Shown: positions 1 through 8,590, counted from the first letter of the stretch. The stretch is 64,000 nucleotides of DNA from Algoriphagus aquaeductus (GCF_003253485.1 NZ_QKTX01000007.1:1-64000), one strand, 5' to 3'. A program made the numbers and translations. Notes: a model not told the origin generated them from the letters alone.

Positions 1-180
1 GGATCACATCACGCCGCCGAAATGACCGCCGCCATGTACTCCTTCATGGCCAGTTGCAAAAGAAACCACATCAATGAGTTTGAATGGCTCAAAGACGTCT
101 TTGAACGAATCCAAAGCATCAACCACAAAAACCTCTACCAACTCCTGCCATCCAACTGGCCCAAATACCGCCCTAAATAA
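1..180 (+). CDS. IS66 family transposase, C-terminal fragment (5' end outside window)
   Basis: The first reading frame is open from base 1 to a TAA at 178-180 and gives 59 residues. They contain the conserved tail of IS66 transposases: an AAEMTAAMYS stretch, a SCKRN motif, then NHINEFEWLKDVFERI and an ending with LLPSNW. In IS66 transposases (TnpC) this is the end of the DDE protein that moves the element. Most of the gene lies to the left, so intactness cannot be judged. The fragment sits next to an oxidoreductase gene that stops early, as expected if the element inserted there. Family assignment is from motif recognition; no database comparison was made. Confidence 0.8.
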   Translation, partial: GSHHAAEMTAAMYSFMASCKRNHINEFEWLKDVFERIQSINHKNLYQLLPSNWPKYRPK

Positions 181-222
181 AAATCACTTTTTCTGCAATA
201 TGGGGTTGGTCGGAGGGATACA
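1..222 (+). mobile_element. Right end of an IS66-like insertion sequence
   Basis: The transposase tail ends at 180. The next roughly 40 bases should hold the terminal inverted repeat. Read from the right, the minus strand changes at about 222 from oxidoreductase codons (ending GVFLKNK) to unrelated sequence starting tgtatccctccgacc, the probable element end. The left end and the target duplication are outside the window, so the boundary is inferred to within about 10 bases. Confidence 0.55.
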
Positions 223-522
223 CTTATTTTTTAAAAAAACACCTCCGGGGCCATATGCCCAACCGTACTCCAACACCAAGTCAATCCATTGCTTCAACAG
301 CGGAGGACAGGAATACCAATAAATCGGGTGATGCCAGATAATGATTTCATGCTGAAAAAGCAGCTCCTGTTCCTTTTGGATGTCTATGTTGAAATCGGGA
401 TATAGCTCATACAAATCCCGTATTTCAATGTTTTCCAAATGACTGATAGGTTCAAGGAGTGCGTGATTGACATCCGATTGTTCGTACTTCGGATGGGCAA
501 AAAGTACCAGGATTTTTCTCAT
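184..522 (-). pseudogene. NAD(P)H-dependent flavodoxin-like oxidoreductase (KefF/MdaB type), truncated by IS66
   Basis: The product begins MRKILVLFAHP, the usual first strand and phosphate-binding region of KefF/MdaB-type quinone reductases. It later has WHHPIYWYSCPPLLKQWID and GWAYGPGG, the conserved FMN and substrate region of that family. Only 112 residues remain, against roughly 170-200 for family members. The last dozen codons (from CIPPTN) match nothing expected and probably come from the insertion element. The start at 522 was chosen over the upstream ATG at 543 because the family begins at this strand. The C-terminal third of the flavodoxin fold is missing, so the protein is likely non-functional. 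In known relatives this reductase transfers two electrons to quinones and can activate a KefC potassium efflux channel; no kef gene is visible here. Confidence 0.75.
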
Positions 523-671
523 AAATAGACTCAATACATCCAACAGTGGTAGGAGTTGGAAGTCTTGAATATAAAAATCCTTGGCCTGATTGGAACCAAC
601 CCAGCCAATAAAAAATCAAAAAGGTCTTCATACCCAGCACCAAAAGCGAATGATGCAGGGTTATTGGAATT

Positions 672-782
672 CTATTCCTCTTTTGAGGAAGGACTCTTCA
701 AGACCAAATAGAAGCAATACAAGGTGATTCCGATAATCAGGCCTTGAGTAACTAAGGATAGTATAATAGCTGAGGTATTCAT
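672..782 (-). CDS. MetS-like small subunit of NSS transporter
   Basis: A 36-residue peptide (MNTSAIILSLVTQG at its start, KSPSSKEE at its end) with a single hydrophobic helix over residues 4-27 and a short charged tail. Its ATG (782-780) overlaps the TGA of the transporter gene (781-779) in an ATGA arrangement, so translation is probably coupled. In Corynebacterium glutamicum the methionine/alanine importer MetPS has a small subunit of this kind next to an NSS protein, and this peptide has the same size, topology and position. The function as an accessory subunit is therefore inferred from context plus similarity. A longer in-frame ORF from 881 exists, but it would lie inside the transporter gene and adds unconvincing sequence. 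Confidence 0.75.
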   Translation of the reverse strand: MNTSAIILSLVTQGLIIGITLYCFYLVLKSPSSKEE

Positions 783-2428
783 GGCTGAGTCTTTTTTCGA
801 TGTAGGGAAGAGTACCAAACTATGGCGGTGATCACGAGGAACAATATGGCAAGTTGGGTTCTTGCCAAACCGGAAAACCACATTTTTCGCTCCAAAAATT
901 CGGATCGACTGGGATCAGCTGCCAGTTGGGCCTCCAGGTCGGCAAAGGTAAGTTTGGCGAGAAGGGAACTTGGATCCAAACTCCATCCTTGGCCGGATAG
1001 GAGATTTGAAAACCCGGCATTCCAATCATTTCCTGCCGGTGTGATCAGGGCTCCCAAGAGAACCATTAGGAGCAAGACCGGGGTGATGTATTTCATAATC
1101 CATTGATAAGCAGATGGAATTCGGATTTCTGCCCCTCGGTTTAGCTCTTGCCACCCCTTATCCATTCCAAAAATCCAAGTAAACAGTATGGTTTCCAAAA
1201 GCGCAAACACGACCAAACTGACGGTTCCTGCCCAATAATCGTATTCGTCAAAATATCCATATTGGTAAAATAGGACAGTAGGAATTCCCATCGCCAAGGC
1301 AATCAATCCAAAAGAGATCGCACCTTTTACTTTCCCCCAGCCAAACTCATCCTTCATAAAGCCCATCCAAGGCGTTCCCATGGCAAGCGATGAGGTGATT
1401 CCGGCAAAGAAAAGCAAGCCAAACCAGCAAATTCCCGCAAAAGCGCCAATAGCAGGTCCCCATTGCTGGAATAAATACGGCATGGTCTGAAAAGCCATTC
1501 CAAATCCGGCGTTTTCCAAGACCCAATCCAATCCCAAAAAACCTGCGGCAATCGGAATCACAATGGCACTTCCCAATACGACTTCCACGAGCTCATTGGT
1601 AAATCCAGCAGTCACTGAATTAAGGGCGATATCTTCATTTTCCTTCAAATAGGAAGCATAGCACTGGATCGACCCCATACCCACTGAAAGGGTAAAGAAA
1701 ATCTGACCTGCAGCTGCCAACCAAACTTTGGGATCGGCCAGAGAACTGTACTGCGGTGTCCATAGAAAATTGATCCCATCCCAGGCATTGGCGTCGGGAA
1801 AAGCTTCCGACGCAAAACGGTCTCCCATGGTCCAGGCCCGAATGGCCAATAGGACACCAAATAAAATCAGCAAAGGCATACCGATCTTCGCGACTTTTTC
1901 GATTCCTCCCAAACCTGTAGAAAGGATATATACATTCACTCCCAAAACCAGAATGTAAATCAGGAGGGGGAATAGAGGAATCCCAAAATCTGACCCCTGC
2001 AAGAGTACATATTGGTCAAAAAATTGACTGATCGATTCCTTGTCCAAGCCGCTGAATGTCCCGATCACGCTATGTATCACATACATGAATGTCCAGGATT
2101 CGATATAGGTGTAATAGGCTACAACAGCGATATTGGTAAAAATTCCAAAAACACCGATGTACTTCCAATACCATTTTTGGCTCATGGAGTCCAAAATATA
2201 AGGGGTACTGTGATTGCCCAGTTTACCACCAAATCTCCCAATACTCCACTCGATGAAGAGCAAGGGGATTCCCATCAATAAAAAGCAGATCAGGTAGGGT
2301 AAAATAAATGCCCCACCGCCATTTTGAACTGCCTGAACGGGAAACCTTAAAAAATTACCCAAACCGACCGCATTCCCGGCCATGGCTAAAATCAGCCCGG
2401 TCCTCGAGCCCCAAGACTCTTTTTTCAT
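779..2428 (-). CDS. Sodium-dependent transporter, NSS (SNF) family
   Basis: The 549-residue protein starts MKKESWGSRTGLILAMAGNA and continues VGLGNFLRFPVQ, the TM1 signature of neurotransmitter:sodium symporters, which binds sodium and the amino-acid substrate. About twelve hydrophobic segments follow, including NGGGAFILPYL in TM2 and the GIPLLFIEW region of TM3. It should import an amino acid or similar solute with sodium across the inner membrane. The start at 2428 is chosen because upstream codons (to 2479) run through a hairpin and lack family sequence. It overlaps the MetS-like gene downstream, suggesting a two-component transporter. The substrate cannot be told from sequence. Confidence 0.9.
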   Translation of the reverse strand: MKKESWGSRTGLILAMAGNAVGLGNFLRFPVQAVQNGGGAFILPYLICFLLMGIPLLFIEWSIGRFGGKLGNHSTPYILDSMSQKWYWKYIGVFGIFTNIAVVAYYTYIESWTFMYVIHSVIGTFSGLDKESISQFFDQYVLLQGSDFGIPLFPLLIYILVLGVNVYILSTGLGGIEKVAKIGMPLLILFGVLLAIRAWTMGDRFASEAFPDANAWDGINFLWTPQYSSLADPKVWLAAAGQIFFTLSVGMGSIQCYASYLKENEDIALNSVTAGFTNELVEVVLGSAIVIPIAAGFLGLDWVLENAGFGMAFQTMPYLFQQWGPAIGAFAGICWFGLLFFAGITSSLAMGTPWMGFMKDEFGWGKVKGAISFGLIALAMGIPTVLFYQYGYFDEYDYWAGTVSLVVFALLETILFTWIFGMDKGWQELNRGAEIRIPSAYQWIMKYITPVLLLMVLLGALITPAGNDWNAGFSNLLSGQGWSLDPSSLLAKLTFADLEAQLAADPSRSEFLERKMWFSGLARTQLAILFLVITAIVWYSSLHRKKTQP

Positions 2429-2453
2429 AGATTTATTCGTTTGATTGTAAGGA

Positions 2454-2477
2454 GGGAGGCCTTGATGTAGGCCTCCC
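2454..2477 (-). terminator. Hairpin, possible terminator of the 2489-2971 gene
   Basis: An 8-bp perfect stem (gggaggcc / ggcctccc) with an 8-base loop lies just past the stop of the minus-strand gene and before the NSS gene. There is no clear T-run, so termination is only probable. Confidence 0.45.
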
Positions 2478-2488
2478 AACTGAGATGA

Positions 2489-2971
2489 TTAGAGGTTGGT
2501 CCGGATGAGTTCAGCCCATTTTTCAACAAGCAGTGTTTCTCCCATCAAATCCGAAAAGAATTCTTCGTTATAAAATTCGACCAAACTGCTTTTTTTCGTC
2601 GGGGATACATAGTGGATCTCCAGCCCCAGCTGTTCGAGGACACTTTTTTTGGATTCTCCCAGTTCCCTTGTCTTTTTTATCACAGTCACTTTCTTGATTT
2701 CCGACAGAGGGATACAGAAAGTGGCTCCAATTTCTCCTTCCTGATGATAGACAAGGACCTTCTTTTGAGTATCCAAACCGATGGCGTACTTGTGTCTCCA
2801 GGATTCGAATTGATCCAGATTTCCTCCGATGGCATTTATGGCATCTTTAAGATTTTGAACGAGGAGGTTATCTTTCTTTTTGTTTTTTTGAAAATGGTAA
2901 ATAAACGGCACAGTGAACGCACCAAATAACACCACAGACAGCACAGCTGTCACAGGATCGATTGTGATCAT
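2489..2971 (-). CDS. Hypothetical membrane-anchored protein
   Basis: A 160-residue protein with one N-terminal membrane helix (about residues 6-25, PVTAVLSVVLFGAFTVPFIY), a basic stop-transfer segment (QKNKKKD), then a soluble mixed alpha/beta domain of about 130 residues. I do not recognise a family. The start at 2971 is preferred to the ATG at 3070 because the latter adds a poorly structured, hydrophilic lead before the helix. The soluble part contains a segment (KVLVYHQEGEIGATFCIPLS) that looks like a small beta-sheet sensor or PH-like fold, but this is only an impression. It stands upstream of the NSS transporter in the same direction, separated by a hairpin. Confidence 0.6.
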   Translation of the reverse strand: MITIDPVTAVLSVVLFGAFTVPFIYHFQKNKKKDNLLVQNLKDAINAIGGNLDQFESWRHKYAIGLDTQKKVLVYHQEGEIGATFCIPLSEIKKVTVIKKTRELGESKKSVLEQLGLEIHYVSPTKKSSLVEFYNEEFFSDLMGETLLVEKWAELIRTNL

Positions 2972-3183
2972 TTGTATTGAAATTTTTGGATTAAGGTGAA
3001 ATAGCCGAGAAGGCTGTTTTGAAAAGAGGTTTGAGGCTGTGTGACCCGCTTTTCCAAGGATAGCATTCACCGCGATTTGCGATAAGCGCCCATAAGACCA
3101 TCAAAAGAAGAGTCTCAGGGGAAATCTACGGTGAGTCTATTCAAAGAGGACGGGTAGCATGCCTCCAGAAAAAAGGATTTCAC

Positions 3184-3537
3184 CTACCAGGAATAAAAAT
3201 ACCTGATGAAAAATAGTCGGATGTCGAGTAATGCCCGGGATTTAGTGAAAAACGCAGGGGCCAAATAGGTACTTGATGGGGAAAAGATGGCAGGAATCCA
3301 CTCGGAATTTAATTTGCCATTCAGTCTCCAGTCTATTTCAAATGGGGGAGTCTTTGGATTTTCGAAGGTGGATCGAAAATGAAGATCCGGACCTGAAACC
3401 TCACTCAGAAAGGTTTGCCTTGATTTGTTATTACCTTCTGTTGGGATTTTAGGCGGAAATGAAAATACAGCCACCATGCTGATCATCCAGCATAGACTGA
3501 GAAAGAAAGCAGATTGCCGTTTTTTCATTTTTATCAC
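3184..3537 (-). CDS. Small secreted hypothetical protein
   Basis: A 117-residue ORF with a believable signal peptide: basic start (MIKMKKRQ), a hydrophobic core about residues 10-27 (FFLSLCWMISMVAVFSF), then a hydrophilic mature part. No family is recognised. A second ATG at 3528 would shorten it by three residues with no change to the signal peptide. It stands alone, with 212 bases to the next minus-strand gene downstream and 53 to the GH32 gene upstream. The C-terminus (RLFFIRYFYSW) is aromatic. Coding status rests on the signal peptide and the lack of any competing ORF, so confidence is moderate. Confidence 0.45.
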   Translation of the reverse strand: MIKMKKRQSAFFLSLCWMISMVAVFSFPPKIPTEGNNKSRQTFLSEVSGPDLHFRSTFENPKTPPFEIDWRLNGKLNSEWIPAIFSPSSTYLAPAFFTKSRALLDIRLFFIRYFYSW

Positions 3538-3590
3538 TCCAAATCAACCTCAAATGTAGTGGAATTGATTCCAATAAATCCTATTAGTCT

Positions 3591-5084
3591 TCAAGGTTTT
3601 TTTAGGGGATAAAGTTGGACCTCGTCAAGGCCGTATCCGATTTCAACTTTTTTCCATGGCGTGCTAGGAAATAACAATGAGGTAAGGACCAATTCTCCTT
3701 CATTGACAAACAATTCGATGGAAGAGGCATCCAGAAAAATCCGGAGATTTTTAGCTTTCCAACTCATGGGGGCTGCATGGGCTGCCGAAAAATCGGGATG
3801 GAAATCTGCTTTCCCGGCCTGTCTTCTGTCTATAGTAACCAAATTCATTTCCTTGGAAATCAGAAGTTCTTCACCAAGTTCATTTGAAAATTTAAGTTGA
3901 AAATGATCCTCATTGTCCACTTCCGCGAGGATCTCAACAGCTTCGGAAGGAAGCACGGACTCTTTTCCCGAAAGGGAAATAGCCTGGAGTCTTAGAGCGA
4001 GGAGTTCTTCAGCTGGGGAAGATTTGACCAATAGGGTGCCATCCACATCAAAAAGGCTGAGCTCTCTCGGAATGGTCATGGCTGATCTCCAAGTTTTTGT
4101 AGGAAGCCGCTGTGCATACAGCCAATTACTCATCCAGCCGATGAAAAGAGTCCGATTTTGTTCTTTGGGAAGGTTTGCCCAAGTCACGCCGGCGTAATTA
4201 TCCGGTCCATAATCCAGCCAACGAATCATAGTGTCATCGGGCGTAAAAGTCCCGTTTTGGAAATCACCGATAAAATATTGGGTAGCTGAGCCATTTTGAG
4301 GTCCACCGGGATTTAAACTGACCAGTAAGACCCATTTCTGTTTTCCATCAGGCGTAGTGAAAGGCAAGAGATCAGGGCATTCCCAGACTCCTCCATGAGC
4401 ACCGATACCCTGACCGAATTCACTGAGCAAGGTCCAATCTTTTAAATCAGACGAACCGAAAAACTGGATTCTGTCCAAAACAGCCAGCGTCATTATCCAG
4501 CGTTTGTTTCCGTCAGCTTCGGTGATTTGAGATACCTTAGGGTCTCGGAAATCTTTAATTCCCTGATTTGGCAGGACAGGATTTCCTTCATATTTGGTCC
4601 AAGTGCGACCCTTGTCAAGCGAGTAGGCAATTGCTTGCTTTTGGTAATCTTTTGCCCCTGATTTTTCCCCAGCCATATCATGATAGGTATAGATGGCCAC
4701 TACCGGCGGATTTTCGGCTGTTCCCAATCCAGATGAATTTTCCGCATCAAATACTGCACTGCCTGAAAAAATATACCCTAGGCTATCCGGGTAAAGTGCG
4801 ATTGAAAGGTCTTCCCAATTGACCAAATCCTTGGAAACCGCATGTCCCCAATGCATTGGACCCCAAACTGTGCTATCGGGGTAGTATTGATAAAACAGGT
4901 GGTATTCTCCGTCTATAAAAATCAGTCCGTTTGGGTCATTCATCCAGCCTTTGGAAGGAGTGAAATGATAGATCGGACGATAGGTTTCGGAAACTTTGGT
5001 TTCAAAGGTGACTTCAGAAGATTTGTTGCACGAATACAAGGAAAGTAAAAAACAAATAGTCAAAATCTGCTTTATGATTTTCAT
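3591..5084 (-). CDS. Glycoside hydrolase family 32 lipoprotein (levanase/invertase/inulinase type)
   Basis: A 497-residue enzyme that should cleave beta-fructosides such as levan, inulin or sucrose. All three GH32 motifs are visible: WMNDPNG with the nucleophile Asp50, RDP at 180-182 for transition-state stabilisation, and ECP at 235-237 with the acid/base Glu235. A C-terminal beta-sandwich follows (about residues 345-497). The start at 5084 gives a lipoprotein signal peptide ending LSLYSC, so the protein is probably anchored on the outer membrane or in the periplasm; the ATG at 5117 would add 11 residues before it. No SusC/SusD pair, fructokinase or fructose transporter is nearby, so it is not in a recognisable utilisation locus here. 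Exact substrate unknown. Confidence 0.9.
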   Translation of the reverse strand: MKIIKQILTICFLLSLYSCNKSSEVTFETKVSETYRPIYHFTPSKGWMNDPNGLIFIDGEYHLFYQYYPDSTVWGPMHWGHAVSKDLVNWEDLSIALYPDSLGYIFSGSAVFDAENSSGLGTAENPPVVAIYTYHDMAGEKSGAKDYQKQAIAYSLDKGRTWTKYEGNPVLPNQGIKDFRDPKVSQITEADGNKRWIMTLAVLDRIQFFGSSDLKDWTLLSEFGQGIGAHGGVWECPDLLPFTTPDGKQKWVLLVSLNPGGPQNGSATQYFIGDFQNGTFTPDDTMIRWLDYGPDNYAGVTWANLPKEQNRTLFIGWMSNWLYAQRLPTKTWRSAMTIPRELSLFDVDGTLLVKSSPAEELLALRLQAISLSGKESVLPSEAVEILAEVDNEDHFQLKFSNELGEELLISKEMNLVTIDRRQAGKADFHPDFSAAHAAPMSWKAKNLRIFLDASSIELFVNEGELVLTSLLFPSTPWKKVEIGYGLDEVQLYPLKKP

Positions 5085-5138
5085 AATCGTTGAAAAGAGT
5101 TGAAGGATCGTTTTCATCCAAAGCTACAAGGAATTAGT

Positions 5139-6065
5139 TCAAGGAAGCGGGTTTGAGGCAAGTTTTTCGACCAATTCCAGACCTATTCCGCTGATCAGAC
5201 ATCGATGCTTCTGATTTCCTGTGAGCATTTTGGTCCAATCCACCAGCCCACCATCTGCCAGATCGATCAAATGTCCCTCATGGGTCAAAAACACCTTAAA
5301 CTGAAAAGATTCATAATAGTGATGTTCAGGATCCTCCTGAAATGTCATGGGGATGGAAATCGAGTTCTGAAGCCAGTTTTCCAGCCGTGCTTTCCATGAT
5401 TCCGGGTTTTCTTTCAGATAAAAAGCCAAACGGAATTCTCTATCGGGAAAAGAGTGGCGAAGAAGATGGAGTATCAGGCTTAAATGAGCTATCAATTCCT
5501 CTTTTTCAAATCGAAATGAGCCTGAATCCACTCCCCCCGAGGCCATCCCAAAAACTTCAAAATGGGCGGTAAAATTGGGCTGGTCAAAATGCTGCGCACG
5601 GATGTGCCTATGGGTCGTGGCAAATCTTTTAAGGTCTTTTGAGCCCTTTTTATGGGAAAGTGCAAGCTGTAAAGCCAAAATATTGGTGGCATCAGCCATG
5701 ATTTCAGTGCCTCTTACTGCACTGATCACTTTGTCTTGATGGACTGTGCCGAAGCTGGAACAGGAGCCAAAAGGGGCAGCAGGGGAACAGGTCACTGGTT
5801 CAAATCCCTTGATTTTGGCTGCTTGGAGCCAGTTAAGCTTCCGCTCAAGGATGCGGATTGGATCACTGCTTGCCGGAAGGGTAAAGCGGTTTTTCTCGTA
5901 ATTCCTCAATAATTCGCTTGGACTTACCGATGCGGCTCTTTGTTTGAACACTTCCAGCATGAGGCTATTGAATTCGGATCCGCTAAGGTTCTGAGCTAGC
6001 TTGGAGACGATTTTTGGGTCTCCGATTTTGTGCAATATTTTCTGGATCAGGGCTTGTGTCGACAT
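5139..6065 (-). CDS. HisRS/HisZ-like class II aminoacyl-tRNA synthetase core paralogue
   Basis: The 308-residue product is not a standard annotated enzyme, but several stretches line up by eye with the histidyl-tRNA synthetase core. AVRGTEIMADATN resembles the HisRS segment after motif 1. THRHIRAQHFDQPNF followed by HFEVFGMASGGVD resembles motif 2 and its EVFG/GxxxD continuation. YYESFQFKVF resembles the histidine-binding YYTGxxFE. ISGIGLELVEKL resembles motif 3, but without the usual GLER arginine. There is no anticodon-binding domain. HisZ, the regulatory subunit of short ATP phosphoribosyltransferases, is a known paralogue of this type, but no his genes are near. Role unknown; aminoacylation is unlikely given the altered motifs. 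Confidence 0.55.
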   Translation of the reverse strand: MSTQALIQKILHKIGDPKIVSKLAQNLSGSEFNSLMLEVFKQRAASVSPSELLRNYEKNRFTLPASSDPIRILERKLNWLQAAKIKGFEPVTCSPAAPFGSCSSFGTVHQDKVISAVRGTEIMADATNILALQLALSHKKGSKDLKRFATTHRHIRAQHFDQPNFTAHFEVFGMASGGVDSGSFRFEKEELIAHLSLILHLLRHSFPDREFRLAFYLKENPESWKARLENWLQNSISIPMTFQEDPEHHYYESFQFKVFLTHEGHLIDLADGGLVDWTKMLTGNQKHRCLISGIGLELVEKLASNPLP

Positions 6066-6198
6066 GGAAATCTAAGAATCAGGGGAGAGGGGAAGATGAG
6101 AATCAATTTTTTATAAAAATAGATTTTGCGTTCTGATAAGGCAAAAGTTCCAATTGAACTGATAGTTTTGTCAAAATTTTAATCAAGTCGTCTCTATA

Positions 6199-7059
6199 AT
6201 GAAGGGAATTATTTTAGCCGGGGGATCCGGTACCAGGCTTTATCCACTTACCATCGCAGTCAGCAAGCAGCTGATGCCGGTCTATGACAAGCCGATGATT
6301 TATTATCCGCTTTCGGTCTTGATGATGGCGGGTATCCGTGAGATTTTAATCATCACTACTCCCGAGGATTCGGCTGCATTTCAAAAACTTCTTGGCGATG
6401 GATCACAGGTGGGTTGTCGGTTTGAATATGCTGTACAGCCCAGTCCTGATGGATTGGCTCAGGCTTTTATTATCGGGGAGGAATTTATTGGTAATGACAA
6501 AGTTGCCCTGGTTCTTGGCGATAATATTTTCTATGGTTCCGGTCTCCATAAGACCCTGCAGGAAAACACCAATCCGGATGGAGGGGTGGTATTTGCCTAT
6601 CATGTGAATGATCCGGAGCGCTATGGCGTTGTGGAATTTGATGAGCAGCAAAAAGCCATTTCAATTGAGGAAAAGCCGCTGAATCCTAAGTCAAATTTTG
6701 CGGTTCCGGGACTTTATTTCTATGACAACCAAGTGGTAGAAATCGCCAAAAACATCAAACCAAGCCCAAGAGGAGAGCTGGAGATTACCGACGTAAACAA
6801 TGAGTATCTCAAAATGGGAAAGCTTCAAGTGGCGATTTTGAACCGTGGCACCGCCTGGTTGGATACCGGTACTCACCAGTCCTTGCTTCAGGCGGCCCAG
6901 TTTGTAGAAGTAATTGAAGAGCGTCAGGGATTAAAAATCGGATGTATCGAGGAAATCGCTTTCCGCAATGGCTTCATTGGAAAAGAAGAATTGCTCAAAG
7001 CTGCTGAAAAACTGGGTAAAAGTGGCTATGGAACGTATCTCAAAAGGCTGGTAAAATAA
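6199..7059 (+). CDS. rmlA: Glucose-1-phosphate thymidylyltransferase
   Basis: The 286-residue enzyme couples dTTP and glucose-1-phosphate to dTDP-glucose, the first step towards dTDP-L-rhamnose. It begins [18 protein letters not shown], the nucleotide-binding loop, followed by [16 protein letters not shown], and has [13 protein letters not shown] near residue 220, all typical of RmlA. Length matches the family (about 290). It is alone: rmlB, rmlC and rmlD are not in the window, so the rest of the pathway is probably elsewhere. A strong bidirectional terminator follows. The start at 6199 gives the canonical N-terminus. Confidence 0.95.
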   Translation: MKGIILAGGSGTRLYPLTIAVSKQLMPVYDKPMIYYPLSVLMMAGIREILIITTPEDSAAFQKLLGDGSQVGCRFEYAVQPSPDGLAQAFIIGEEFIGNDKVALVLGDNIFYGSGLHKTLQENTNPDGGVVFAYHVNDPERYGVVEFDEQQKAISIEEKPLNPKSNFAVPGLYFYDNQVVEIAKNIKPSPRGELEITDVNNEYLKMGKLQVAILNRGTAWLDTGTHQSLLQAAQFVEVIEERQGLKIGCIEEIAFRNGFIGKEELLKAAEKLGKSGYGTYLKRLVK

Positions 7060-7067
7060 ATTCCAAT

Positions 7068-7114
7068 AAAAAAAACGAAGGTTGTCTGCAGATGTAGACA
7101 ACCTTCGTTTTTTT
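7068..7114. terminator. Strong bidirectional terminator between rmlA and the response regulator
   Basis: Long perfect stem (acgaaggttgtct / agacaaccttcgt) with an 8-base loop, flanked by an A-run on the left and a T-run on the right, so it works for both convergent genes. Confidence 0.9.
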
Positions 7115-7125
7115 AAGGTTTATTT

Positions 7126-7569
7126 TCAGTTTGGCATCTCTGCCTCGTAGAGTTGGTGCCTTGCCAAAAAGTCCGTTACATGCTTTCCGGAAAGTGGTTT
7201 GGAGATGTAGTCCAAAACCTCTGGATAGGAGAAAGCCTTGTCCCGATCCGATGCATCTATGGAACTGGTGATGATGGAAATTTTAAACTGGGATTTGATT
7301 TTGGAATCCAGTTTACTAAAAGCATCCAAAAATCCCCAACCATCCATGACGGGCATATTGATGTCCAAAAGAATCAAAACAGGACCTTGACTTTCCAGAA
7401 TTTGATTAGTCGCTACGCGCTCCATGATTGCTTCAATAGCCTTTTTCCCATTTTCAAACTGAGTCAAGGTTTTATCAAAATCAATCGAATTCAAAATTTT
7501 TTTACCGACCATCCGGACAATCGCATCGTCATCTATGAAAAAAATCTCGCTTATTTTGAATTTACTCAT
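7126..7569 (-). CDS. Stand-alone response regulator (CheY-like receiver)
   Basis: A 147-residue single receiver domain without an output domain. The acidic pocket is DDD at 13-15, the phosphoacceptor is Asp69 in LLDINMP, the switch Thr/Ser lies in IITSS, and the conserved lysine is in ISKPLS near residue 128. Such proteins pass phosphate or a conformational signal to a partner protein. No histidine kinase is adjacent; the only one in the window is the hybrid kinase near 50 kb. The longer insertion around residues 50-62 (ERVATNQILESQG) is common in Bacteroidota single-domain receivers. It is transcribed towards rmlA and shares that terminator. Confidence 0.9.
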   Translation of the reverse strand: MSKFKISEIFFIDDDAIVRMVGKKILNSIDFDKTLTQFENGKKAIEAIMERVATNQILESQGPVLILLDINMPVMDGWGFLDAFSKLDSKIKSQFKISIITSSIDASDRDKAFSYPEVLDYISKPLSGKHVTDFLARHQLYEAEMPN

Positions 7570-7711
7570 TTGATTTCAAAATTTTCCTACAAAATTAATG
7601 GTTTTATCCAATTAAAAATTGGTTTCGGTGCAATGAAGTGTATTTTGCCGAATTTTTTTTCAAAATTTCAGCATTGGGAACAAGAAAACCTACTCCTCAG
7701 GGATAAAAAAA

Positions 7712-8590
7712 TCAAAGGATGTTTTTTCTTTTAAACCAAAGGTAAATCACCAATGAAATACCGGCCATGATGCCCCAAGTGAGGAAATAGCCGAATTCCC
7801 AAGTCAGTTCAGGAATAAACTGAAAATTCATCCCGTATACCCCAACAATGAATGTGAGTGGAAGAAAAAAGGCCGAAAAAATGGTCAATAACTTCATCAC
7901 CTCGTTGGTCTTTTGTGATGTGGTCGAAAGGTGGATATTAAGGATGGAATTGGCTTCGTCCAGAAAATCATCAAACTGGAGAATTAAGCTAGCGACCGTT
8001 TCTTTTAAGTCTTGTACTTGGGTTTGATTGGCAGGCTTGACCGAAATTTGATTCAGCACCATTTGAGTCAGAAGCATAAGTTTTTTACAAGCCCTGGCCT
8101 TTGCTTTGTCGTAATAGAGGTCTTCTACTGAAAACTTTCGACTGTGATTCAGGAAAATATCGTGTTCAAACCGATCCATTTGCTCCGACAACCAATCCGC
8201 AGGCCCCTCAAAAGTCTCCAGCATCTTTTCGGCTATTTTGAGAATCAGGGATTCTGCATCAGCGAAATTGCCCTGAATGGAATGTAAAAAATCAAATGAC
8301 CTCTGATGAATAGTGATCAATAGATTTTCCTTGAAAAAAAAGCCGATTTTGTTGGTGAGTTCTGAGATTTCAGAGGAGTTTTCCTCGTTTTTGGCAGAAT
8401 AGGCTCTCAAAATTAAAAAATTGAATTCTCCGACTTTTTCGATTTTGGGAAGGTGGCCGATTTGCAGCGTGTCTTCTAAAAGGTGAAGACTGATACCAAA
8501 AGGCCTAACCAACTCGGACAATTCAGACATTTTGGGATTTTCCAAATCAATCCAATGAAAATTCTGAAACTCTTTTTTTACTTCTCCCAT
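7712..8590 (-). CDS. CorA-family divalent cation transporter
   Basis: The 292-residue protein has the CorA layout: a large cytoplasmic alpha/beta domain, a long helical stalk, then two C-terminal membrane helices with the YGMNF selectivity motif between them (about residue 248). Some relatives carry magnesium, others cobalt, nickel or zinc. The sequence after the motif (QFIPELTWEFG) is the short periplasmic loop. No partner gene is adjacent. The ORF ends in a basic tail (WFKRKNIL). Length is slightly short of E. coli CorA (316) but normal for this branch. Confidence 0.85.
   Translation of the reverse strand: MGEVKKEFQNFHWIDLENPKMSELSELVRPFGISLHLLEDTLQIGHLPKIEKVGEFNFLILRAYSAKNEENSSEISELTNKIGFFFKENLLITIHQRSFDFLHSIQGNFADAESLILKIAEKMLETFEGPADWLSEQMDRFEHDIFLNHSRKFSVEDLYYDKAKARACKKLMLLTQMVLNQISVKPANQTQVQDLKETVASLILQFDDFLDEANSILNIHLSTTSQKTNEVMKLLTIFSAFFLPLTFIVGVYGMNFQFIPELTWEFGYFLTWGIMAGISLVIYLWFKRKNIL

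Noticed and set aside
452..643. 63-codon ORF on the minus strand upstream of the truncated reductase
   Set aside because: The start resembles a signal peptide, but the frame overlaps the reductase gene with an incoherent C-terminus.
7153..7734. 193-codon ORF on the plus strand
   Set aside because: It is antisense to the response regulator, whose motifs are clear, and extends only into the gap before corA.
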